In this document: positions 53,443-61,895 of the stretch, piece by piece | Position numbering within the stretch: the first letter of the stretch is position 1 | Layout: each line of letters starts with the position of its first letter | Origin: Siderastrea siderea | Taxonomy: Eukaryota; Cnidaria; Anthozoa; Scleractinia; Rhizangiidae | Assembly (NCBI GenBank): GCA_964030785.1 | Contig: OZ034975.1 | Location: forward strand, 46,917,069-46,981,068 | Length of the DNA stretch: 64,000 nt | Direction of reading: 5' to 3' | Position numbers and translations under genes: made by a program | The notes under the pieces: model-generated | The model's database searches: none | The model's input: the letters and a program-made list of their open reading frames with translations, nothing else | Told to the model about the DNA's origin: nothing

Positions 53443-55380
53443 CTAAAAGCGGTCCACTCGATTTCGCGACCAAAAATAGTTTTCCTTTATTTTTTGTTTG
53501 TGAAAAGGGTTTGGTACACATGTATCAAAACCACTTTATTTATTTTCCAATTCTTTATTTTCGCTTTGCTACAAGCCAAAAACCAATTTTGCCCGCAACA
53601 GGGTTTCCGGCGGTGATCAAAAGGCTGAAATGTATGGATTTTGAGAGGCGGGTTACGGCCAATTAAATGTAGCTTACGAAATTTTGCTTTGACCTAGCAT
53701 CTAAGATACACCGACCAAGTTCACAGACAAAATGTGGAAAAAGTTGATACATTTTTAGCGACGTCAGGTGAAGTTAAAGACAACCTACTCTGAAGCCTAT
53801 AATGAGATCCCAAAAATGGACCAAATACAACAAACAATTTCGTATCGTTTGCGGCCTAAATTGGGTTAAAAAACAACATCACAGCAAATTTCTTACCTTA
53901 TTCAATCAATTTGTAAGCTCAAACGTGCGGGTATCTCCCTGGATCACAAGCGAAAACAGGTTAGAACTCCGCCATTGACAGCGTGTTAACGTAAATATCG
54001 CTCGTGTCAAAGGTCACTTACATCACCGTAGAAGTTGGCAAAAATACTTTAGTCGGGGATCCTAACCCGTTGCTGTCCACCAAAATAAATGTCTATAGCT
54101 TCCTTTAATGCTCGTACATCCAATTTTGATCCAGAACAGCATGAAAGTTGCGTTAAGTTGATAAACATTCATGGCGGGTGACGCTCAACAAAGTAAACAA
54201 CGTCGGGTATCGTAGTTGATCCAGGTGTCTGCTCCGGTAAGGAATACAAAACATTTTCAAGATCCCTAGAAGAAGAAAAGAAGTTATGTAGTTGACCTCT
54301 AACAATGAATTTAGACTGTTCTACACCTCCTGCAACTTGGACGCGGTCGAGGCAGAAAAATATAATTTGAAAACTTACAACGAAAATCGTGCTAGTTGTC
54401 CAGACTCACCTGGGAACTGGCCCGCCAGAAGGTGAAATGAAATTATTTTTGACTAAGTCGCTTGAGTTTCCGTTTTAGCTTTGCATCTAGTCGTTCAGTA
54501 ATGGACTGTAGGAATCTTCCTTTCAGTATAACGAGAAATTGTGAAGTTCGCAGTAGTTGCGTGATTACTCATCTCAGAAGACTTGAGACGACCCCGACGT
54601 TTGCTTACGTCACAATTTGTCACACAATCTTATCAATGTCGTGCGACTAACTTAGTAGCAAGCGAAAAGAGAAATTTTAAAAAAATCCTTCGCGATTTAG
54701 GCCCTGTGCACTTTATGATAATTTATGGAAAGTGGGGAACAGGTTTCATCTAGCAAATGAGAGAAAAAAAGGGCGAGCCTGACGCGGCACATTGGCGTTC
54801 ACCCAAAACATATAGAGGATATTACACGGCGGCGCGAAGATAGGAATTTTATTTTCGAGTGCTAAAATATTGTCTTTTACCACGAGAAAATAAAATTCAT
54901 ATAGTCAAGCCACCATGTAATATTCTTTTTATTATATAAAGAAGAGTATTTTTGCACATGAGTGAGAGAATAAGAGAGTGTAAGAGCGGAAAATGACGTC
55001 ATTGATATCCTCACAAGTGAGGATATGGAAAATACGCCACTTCGAGTCCCAGATGTAGTTTCGTGTGAACTTTACGAGTGGTCTACTTTCCACTAAAACA
55101 CTCTTGTCTAAGAGAAATACGTCACAACGCACGGTACAAAGTCAAATATGAATAGCAAATATGAATAGGAAATATCAAATATAGCACGAAACGCGAGTTT
55201 TTCTCAAACTGAGCAGTTGCGAGAGAAAACGTTTCAATACTTACGAGTAGTTGTGTAAAATCAAGCAATGATTAAATAAATATTCATTCCAATACCGAGG
55301 AATCACGGGACTGGGGAGCACTAACAAACTAAGATATCTTCACCGCTACTTCAAATATTGGGCGGGGTGGGGGTTGTTGA
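53431..55380 (+). repeat. Left terminal inverted repeat of the TTAA element
   Basis: Matches the reverse complement of about 56,901-58,851. The short frame read through 53,443-53,666 also occurs in mirror at 58,616-58,840, simply because of the inverted repeat. Confidence 0.85.
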
Positions 55381-56900
55381 ACATTCTTCTACCATGTTTC
55401 TTGGCTTATTTAATAAAGAGGCCTTCACTTCCCTGGTTTTATAGGGAAGTTCAAAATGCGAACACATGGCCTTAAGCAGGGTGACGTGGAATTTAGATAA
55501 CGGGCTGAGCCTGACTTGCTCGCACACGTCATAACCATCAAAAGTTATTAAATGACTGAGTCCCACCTGGATTATAACCTCATCTATAGTATTCTGCCTT
55601 TCCTACTCATCTAGGTAATTTAATCCATCTTCCATGAGGCTTTCATCATCTTTATCAAATTCAGGTAATATCCATAGTCTTCAGCTTGATGTCAATCTTG
55701 AAAAAATCGTCGGTTACATCTGAGCCTTTGTCAGCCATTCACTTGTCTCACATCTTCTCTCTCCAACTGTTTCTCTGGCCTTTCTCATGTCCCCTGACAC
55801 CTATACTGAATCAGGAGCCCATAACCCTGACTCCTGACTGAATCAGCTATTCGCAGTCTTTCCTCGCCAATATGAAATTGCGTGGTAGGGTACTCTTCTA
55901 CCCTCTCCGAAGTCCTCGATCCTTTCCTCTTGGTGTCTGAAAAGCCAGCCCATGTCGCACAATTCGATTGTTACTTCACAAATACTCTCCAATTGGGGGG
56001 GGGGGGGGGGGGGGGCACTTCCTATAGTGGAGTATACGGGGAGGCTCCGCCGAAAAGGGTGACTTTTTGTGCCTGCAGCATAGTGAAAGGTTGGAAAAAT
56101 CGTTATATTAATACATTAAGTATATTAAAGGTCAGCAAAGTGCGCTGCTAAGCAAAAGAGAAAGCAGCTAAAGTTAAGTATATAAAAAGGTGCCAGATTC
56201 TGGCAAAAATGACGCGGAACACAGGAAAGCTGAGGGCCTTTAGTAACCGACTCAGGGCGACTGAAAGCCAAGATACAAACGTCGCGACAATAAGATATTC
56301 CACTTTTTTGGCTTATCCTTGAGATATAAACATGTGTATAAGAAAGGGCTACATTCTTACTCTACGTTATGAAAAGAGTGCAATTTGGATAAAAAACTGG
56401 TATATTAAAGGGTAAGGGTTTGAGCCTAAGGGCGGAGCCTCCCCCTGCTGATAGCTTGGATTCTAGTGCCAGTGATGAAAACGTGGATGCCCAGTCACGT
56501 GTTTCATACAAACCTTCCGACGGTTGCTGTCTTGTCGTGCTGCCCAAAGTGGATGTGGTTTTGAGGTCCCTCTCATGTGGAGAACTCACACAAGCATCCT
56601 GGCTCCTAGCATTCAAACAGAGCGTCTTGATTGGAACCTTCAGGATCTTTGTGACTCGATTTTGTTGCCCTGGCCAAAGTGGTGAAGAACTAATGTTCGT
56701 TAACTTTCTTTGACAATGTAAAAAAGTGTCACTGCGTTTATTAGAAAACGCAGTCTGGTCAAGCGAGTCACGGAGTGATAAAGATGTCAAGAAAGCGTCT
56801 ATCTTTTCATATATTGTCATTATTATCTGGATTGAATAAACGTTCAGCCACACCTATGCAATTGTTGGCTCGCAGTCGTTGATTTTTGTTATATGGTCTC
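55381..56900. other. Central unique region of the TTAA element
   Basis: Contains a G-run (55,996-56,015) and several short frames. One at 55,566-55,351 (minus) has a helical KFHVTLLKAMCSHFELPY segment that looks gene-like, possibly a captured host fragment. Frames at 56,362-56,853 show no domain I recognise. No transposase signature seen. Confidence 0.4.
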
Positions 56901-58851
56901 TTTCAACACCCCCACCTCGTCCAATATTTGAAGTGGCACTGAGGATATCTTAGTTTGGTAGTGGTCCCCAGTCCGGTGATTACTCAGCGTTGGAATGAAT
57001 ATTTATTTAATGATTGATTTCTTTTACGTAACTAGTCGTAAGTATAGAAACGTTCTCTCTCTCAACTGCTCAGTTTGAAAACAACTCACGTTTCCTACTA
57101 TATTCGATATTTCCTAATCATATTTCCGACTTTTTACCCTGCCGGTTGTCACGTATTTCTCTTTATGATATCAACAAGAATGTTTTAGTGGAAAGTAGAC
57201 CACTCGTAAAGTTCACACGAAACTACATCTGGGACTCGAAGTGGCGTATTATCCATATCCTCACTAGTGAGGATATCGATGACGTCATTTTCCGCTCTTA
57301 CACTCTCTTATTCTCTCACTCATGTGCAAAAATACTCTTCTCTATATAATAAAAAGAATATTACATGGTGGCTTGACTTTATGAATTTTATTTTCTCGTG
57401 GTAAAAGACAATATCTTAGCACTCGAAAATAAAATTCCTATCTTCGCGCCGCCGTGTAATATCCTCTATATGTTTTGGGTGAACGCCAATGTGCCGCGTC
57501 ACGCTCGCACTTTTTTTCTCTCATTTGCTAGATGAAACCTGTTCCCCACTTTCCATAAATTATCATAAAGTGCACGGGGCCTAAATCGCGAAGGATTTTT
57601 TTAAAATTTCTCTTTTCGCTTGCTACTAAGTTAGTCGCACGACATTGATAAGATTGTGTGACAAATTGTGACGTAAGCAAACGTCGGGGTCGTCCCAAGT
57701 CTTCTGAGATGAGTAATCACGCAACTACTGCGAACTTCACAATTTCACTTTATACTGAAAAGAAGATTCCTACAGTCCATTACCGAACGACTAGACCGAA
57801 GGCTAAAACGGAAACTCAAGCGACTTAGCCGAAAATAATTTCATTTCACCTTCTGGCGGGCCAGTTCCCAGGTGAGTCTGGACAACTAGCACAATTTTTC
57901 GTTGCAAGTTTTCAAATTATATTTTTCTGCCTCGACCGCGTCCAAGTTGCAGGAGGTGTTGAACAGTCTAAATTCATTGTTAGAGGTCAACTACATAACT
58001 TCTTTTCTTCTTCTAGGGATCTTGAAAATGTTTTGTATTCCTTACCGGAGCAGAAACCTGGATCAACTACGATACCCGACGTTGTTTACTTTGTTGAGCG
58101 TCACCCGCCATGAATGTTTATCAACTTAACGCAACTTTTATCCTGTTCTGGATCAAAACTGGATGTACGAGCATTAAAGGAAGCTATAGACATTTATTTT
58201 GGTGGACAGCAACGGGTTAGGATCCCCGACTAGAGTATTTTTGCCAAGTTCTAGGGTGATGTAAGTGACCTTTGACACGAGCGATATTTACGTTAACACG
58301 CTGTCAATGGCGGAGTTCTAACCTGTTTTCGCTTGTGATCCAGGGAGATACCCGCACGTTTGAGCTTACAAATTGATTAAATAAGGTAAGAACTTTGCTG
58401 TGATGTTGTTTTTTAACCCAATTTAGGCCGCAAACGATACGAAATTGTTTGTTGTATTTGGTCCATTTTTGGGATCTCATTATAGGCTTCAGAGTAGGTT
58501 GTCTTTAACTTCACCTGACGTGCTCAAAAATGTATCAACTTTTTCCACATTTTGTCTGTGAACTTGGTCGGTGTATCTTAGATGCTAGGTCAAAGCAAAA
58601 TTTCGTAAGCTACATTTAATTGGCCGTAACCCGCCTCTCAAAATCCATACATTTCAGCCTTTTGATCACCGCCGGAAACCCTGTTGCGGGCAAAATTGGT
58701 TTTTGGCTTGTAGCAAAGCGAAAATAAAGAATTGGAAAATAAATAAAGTGGTTTTGATACATGTGTACCAAACCCTTTTCACAAACAAAAAATAAAGGAA
58801 AACTATTTTTGGTCGCGAAATCGAGTGGACCGCTTTTAGCGAGAATGCCAC
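56901..58851 (-). repeat. Right terminal inverted repeat of the TTAA element
   Basis: Reverse complement of the left arm. Small differences (for example near 57,140-57,170 against 55,110-55,145) show the arms have begun to diverge. Confidence 0.85.
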
Positions 58852-58925
58852 TTAAGGGCCCGTCTTTGTTAGAGTTGCCGTGCGGTAGAAGACGGGGAAC
58901 TTTGCCCCGACTGTAGTCAACGACC

Positions 58926-59561
58926 ATGGACGAGGTCTACATGATTCCCCAGAAGGACTTGGAACAACTCATTCAATATTACAAAGGAGAACTCACCGAA
59001 AATGCCTTGTTGAACAAAGCCGCAACGCTCGCCGCCCAAAAACATGTGTTATTAGCCAACCCCCAATTACCCCCAGCCTTGGTCAATGCTCAAACCAAAC
59101 CGTTGAGTCAAGAATTAATCAAGTTAACCAAACGCATTCGTCAATTTCCTGGCGGGGTGGGGGTTGGTGCCCCGGGTGCCCCGGGTGGTCCACCAGGCGA
59201 AGAAGAAGAAGAAGCCGGGGATTTGGTGACGGGGCCCGTCGAACAATGGTTGAAGCGCATGATAAAAGGCAGCCCGTCGACTCCCAAACCACCCATTACC
59301 CCTGCAACCAAGAAAGGCAAAGGAGCAGCCACTACCAGTAAGATTGTCAAGAAAGGGAGCCCATCCACCAGTCGAGGGGATCTACAATCGCGTTTAGAAG
59401 CCGTGCGAGAACAACGCAAGACCTTGGAAAAAAAGTTAGCCGAGAGTCGCAAAGGCAAAGGACCCGCTCTTGAAGTGGAACGATTGAAACCCTTACCCGG
59501 TTGGGAAGATTGGGCTCGTGGCAAAAAGTTACGACGTCGATTGGATTACGACAGTGACTAA
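58926..59561 (+). CDS. Polinton helical/low-complexity structural-type protein
   Basis: 211 residues. The N-terminus is a conserved-looking helical domain (MDEVYMIPQKDLEQLIQYY, TLAAQKHVLLANPQLPPALV, LIKLTKRIRQFPGG). It is followed by a Gly/Pro/Glu linker, Ser/Thr/Lys-rich segments with two KGSPST repeats, and a coiled coil (SRLEAVREQRKTLEKKLAES) with an acidic end. Homologous-looking N-termini are common in invertebrate Polintons; function is not established. Its start lies 70 bases past the transposon's right end, so it kept its coding region but lost its original upstream neighbour. Confidence 0.5.
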   Translation: MDEVYMIPQKDLEQLIQYYKGELTENALLNKAATLAAQKHVLLANPQLPPALVNAQTKPLSQELIKLTKRIRQFPGGVGVGAPGAPGGPPGEEEEEAGDLVTGPVEQWLKRMIKGSPSTPKPPITPATKKGKGAATTSKIVKKGSPSTSRGDLQSRLEAVREQRKTLEKKLAESRKGKGPALEVERLKPLPGWEDWARGKKLRRRLDYDSD

Positions 59562-59564
59562 AAC

Positions 59565-59915
59565 ATGCCCACCAAGAGAAAAAGGGGACGGAAACGCCCC
59601 CAACGAGGAGGAGCCTTGGATGTCCAAAAATGGATTGCGAAAACCGGCAAAGAATTTCATTGGCCTGGGTATCAATACATGGGCCCTGGCACCCATTTGG
59701 CTAAACGTCTGAAACGGGGGGATCCAGGGATCAATCGCTTGGACCAGATTGCTAAACAACACGACATTGATTACAGCCGTGCTAAGAATTTGCAAGATAA
59801 ATGGAAAGCCGATACCAAGATGATCCAAGCCATTGATCGATTACCCGGCAAGAAAAACAAGACGGAACGGGTCGTCAAGAAAATAATGCAAGCCAAGAAA
59901 CGTTTGAAATTGTAA
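59565..59915 (+). CDS. Parvovirus-VP1-like phospholipase A2 domain protein
   Basis: 116 residues. The N-terminal basic block KRKRGRKRPQRGG ends in the recurrent QRGG motif (residues 13-16). The core GYQYMGPGTHL (calcium-binding loop, residues about 36-44) and QIAKQHDIDYSRA (catalytic His66-Asp67 pair, then Tyr) is the signature of viral phospholipase A2 in parvovirus VP1. Such a domain is also reported in adintoviruses. It would act on endosomal membranes during entry after release by the protease. The C-terminus is Lys-rich. The start is 3 bases after the preceding stop. Confidence 0.75.
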   Translation: MPTKRKRGRKRPQRGGALDVQKWIAKTGKEFHWPGYQYMGPGTHLAKRLKRGDPGINRLDQIAKQHDIDYSRAKNLQDKWKADTKMIQAIDRLPGKKNKTERVVKKIMQAKKRLKL

Positions 59916-60121
59916 ACATTTAATAACAAACCAGTTACATGTTGTGTCAATAAAAAATGAAAAAAATGTCACATGGGTTGGTTCTACTGTCTCAAACAAG
60001 ATGTAGTGTCAATCACATTTGGAGACAGACAGAATCCATTGTGGTGTAGACAAAATAATCCTGATAAAAATAAAAACAATGTCACTGTCTCATTGGTTCA
60101 GTCAAATACTGAGACGAATGT
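59916..60121. terminator. Shared 3' region of convergent genes with poly(A) signals
   Basis: AATAAA at 59,948 on the plus strand serves the 58,926-59,915 unit. The minus strand has AT-rich sequence after the 60,122 stop. The plus-strand late genes and minus-strand early-type genes converge here. Confidence 0.5.
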
Positions 60122-61330
60122 TCAAGTCACCAAATCAAACATCAAATCAACGCCCTCGTCGGGCGACATGTCATGAACGAGGTCTTCAGGGGGCACCAAT
60201 GCCTCCAAATCAAAGGAACAAGAGTCCTCCACATCCTTCAGTAACTCGGCCCACTCGTCAGGCGTTATGTTCTGCAACAAAGACGAAAAGTCCTCCAAGT
60301 CAGGGGGGCCCAAGTCAGGGGGGTCGGTGACTTGCACACCCCCCGAATCCATATCCGTGAGAGTATAAGAATCTAGAAATGATTCACAAAAAGAAAAGTT
60401 CTCAGACATTTTAGGCGCCGATTTCTTAAAGTCCTCCAAGGGAATGGTCAGTTTCAAGGGTCCTAATGCTTTGATTTTCTCTTCCGTTTTCTGTCTCTCT
60501 ACAGAAGGTAAGGAGGCACAAAAGTCATTCAAATACGTTTCCAGAGAAGGTTGCGTCCTACAATTAGTCAATACCACCCGCAGTGTTTTTGGCGTTTTGG
60601 GGCGAGGCACCTGCTTCCTTTTGTTGTAGTAGTACCTTTTAGCGAGCTCCAAGAACCTCTCGCGGTTCGCCCAGTAGTACTCTCTTCTTTGCGCATGCAG
60701 TTTCTCATGGTTCGCAGCACGATATGCCCGACGAGCCGCCCGTGCTTTGGCCCTTTTATTGTACATCCTTTTGTACGCCAATATTCGTACACGATTCTTT
60801 TGACGATATTCACGCGCTTGGGCTCTCAAACGTTCCCGATGTTTCTCTCTATACTTCCGGTCGTATTCGGCACAACGTGCTCGGTTCTTTTGGGTCCATC
60901 TTTTTTTGCTGGCAGTCCGTTGCTCCTTATGCGTCTCCTCATAACGCCTTTTGGACTCCTGCACTCGATCCGGATATTGTTCTCGGTATCGTTTTTTGGC
61001 AGCACGCACTTTCTCAGGGTACTTGCGTCGGTAGTTGTCTTTTTTCACAATATTCCTCGCTCGGGCTTTCTCTGGGTAACGACCATTGTACCTAGCTTTT
61101 TTGATTGCGTTCCGTCTCCGTCGTCGTTCGTCTTTCGTCAGTAACTCTGTCGTTTCGTCGTCGTCGTCGTTCGGGTCATAGTCGGGAACATAGTCTATGT
61201 CGTTCAAGTCGTCGTTCAAGTCCTCGTCTGGGTCAGAGTCGTTAAGGTCGTCGTCGTCGTTGTTTTGTTGGTACTTCACGGGGGGTCTGCGACGGTTGCT
61301 GCGGCGGAGGCCCTCGTTTCCGGCAGACAT
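60122..61330 (-). CDS. Basic-repeat protein with acidic N- and C-termini
   Basis: 402 residues from ATG 61,330 (MSAGNEG). Residues 25-70 are Asp/Asn-rich. Residues about 70-245 form at least ten imperfect 13-16-residue repeats of the type K-x-x-Y-R-x-K-x-(P/H)-E-(K/R)-x-R. The C-terminus (residues about 330-402) is acidic and hydrophobic (EDFSSLLQNITPDEWAELLK, SCSFDLEAL), like a transactivation domain. The basic repeats probably bind nucleic acid. It overlaps the upstream minus gene by 89 bases in another frame. A role as the element's transcription factor is a reasonable inference, not shown. Confidence 0.6.
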   Translation of the reverse strand: MSAGNEGLRRSNRRRPPVKYQQNNDDDDLNDSDPDEDLNDDLNDIDYVPDYDPNDDDDETTELLTKDERRRRRNAIKKARYNGRYPEKARARNIVKKDNYRRKYPEKVRAAKKRYREQYPDRVQESKRRYEETHKEQRTASKKRWTQKNRARCAEYDRKYREKHRERLRAQAREYRQKNRVRILAYKRMYNKRAKARAARRAYRAANHEKLHAQRREYYWANRERFLELAKRYYYNKRKQVPRPKTPKTLRVVLTNCRTQPSLETYLNDFCASLPSVERQKTEEKIKALGPLKLTIPLEDFKKSAPKMSENFSFCESFLDSYTLTDMDSGGVQVTDPPDLGPPDLEDFSSLLQNITPDEWAELLKDVEDSCSFDLEALVPPEDLVHDMSPDEGVDLMFDLVT

Positions 61331-61658
61331 TGGGCGATGGGGGCGGTCCTGGCGGAGGTGTCCGTGGTCTCTTGAACTGGTACCTCCAGTAATCGCAACA
61401 ATAGTCGAGCCCCTCTACGAACCACTCACAGGTCATTTGAGGGTAGCACTGTGAATGAAAAGGAGCCGCCTGTTCTCTTCGACGTCTCTGGGCTTCCACT
61501 TTTTCGGGCTCCAGTTCCTTTAAACGTTCCACAAACTCACTAAAGCCTTCGTCCTTCAGCAACAACTCCCTCTTGACTTTCTTCAAAATGTCCTCCACTT
61601 CTAAATCGAGCTCGAACTCTTCAAAGGTCTCTAACAAATTCTCATGGCGAGAGTCCAT
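61242..61658 (-). CDS. Small acidic/Cys-aromatic protein, first gene of the minus unit
   Basis: 138 residues from ATG 61,658, 38 bases after a minus-strand TATAAAAC (61,696-61,689). An acidic helical N-terminus (ETFEEFELDLEVEDIL) leads to a Cys/aromatic cluster (SQCYPQMTCEWFVEGLDYCC, then DYW) and a Pro/Arg-rich tail. The Cys cluster could bind zinc. Position beside PolB, divergent from it, suggests an early regulatory protein. No family recognised; I looked for an LxCxE motif of the kind seen in adintovirus oncoid proteins and did not find one. Confidence 0.55.
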   Translation of the reverse strand: MDSRHENLLETFEEFELDLEVEDILKKVKRELLLKDEGFSEFVERLKELEPEKVEAQRRRREQAAPFHSQCYPQMTCEWFVEGLDYCCDYWRYQFKRPRTPPPGPPPSPNVCRKRGPPPQQPSQTPREVPTKQRRRRP

Positions 61659-61895
61659 GTTGAGATGTTCCAGCCCGAGGATCGATCTGTTTTATAGTCT
61701 CTCATTCGTTCCCATCATGCCCATGGACCCCCATTAGAGAGGGGGGAGGGGGGTCCCCCCACCCCGTCCCACCCCTCCCTAGGGCACCCCCTCTCTAGGG
61801 GGCACCCTGTTTAGTGATTGGCTCCTTCCCCTCCCACGTGACATTTTGGTTCTCTATAAAAACAGAGCCCCGATCTCCAGTGACTTCATCTGATC
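61659..61895. promoter_or_regulatory. Bidirectional promoter, minus early-type unit / PolB
   Basis: Outward TATA boxes: TATAAAAC on minus (61,696-61,689, 38 bases to ATG) and TATAAAAA on plus (61,855-61,862, 41 bases to ATG). Between them are a G/C palindromic block (61,741-61,760), CTAGGG-containing repeats (61,780-61,808), an ATTGG box (about 61,818) and CCTCCCACGTGAC (E-box, about 61,830). The PolB side is duplicated in inverted form at 40,918-41,031. Confidence 0.8.

Larger units (their letters stand above)
53431..58851. mobile_element. 5.4-kb long-TIR DNA transposon with TTAA duplication
   Basis: TTAA at 53,427-53,430 and 58,852-58,855. The ends GTGGCATTCTCGCTAAAAGC are exact inverted copies. 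The inverted repeats extend about 1.95 kb on each side (53,431 to about 55,380; about 56,901 to 58,851) with few mismatches by eye. The central 1.5 kb is unique and has no recognisable transposase. TTAA duplications occur in piggyBac and Kolobok; the ends do not look like piggyBac (CCC/CCT), so Kolobok-type is more likely. The high arm identity implies a fairly recent insertion into the Polinton. Confidence 0.85.

Noticed and set aside
53443..53666. Frame seen in both arms of the TTAA element as a conserved gene
   Set aside because: Its duplication (58,616-58,840) is explained by the long inverted repeat; no domain or start context.
53431..58851. piggyBac assignment for the TTAA element
   Set aside because: TTAA fits, but the ends (GTGGCATTC) lack the usual CCC/CCT start and no transposase is present; left as TTAA-type, possibly Kolobok.
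61242..61658. LxCxE-type oncoid protein
   Set aside because: The nearest match (MTCEW) does not fit LxCxE.
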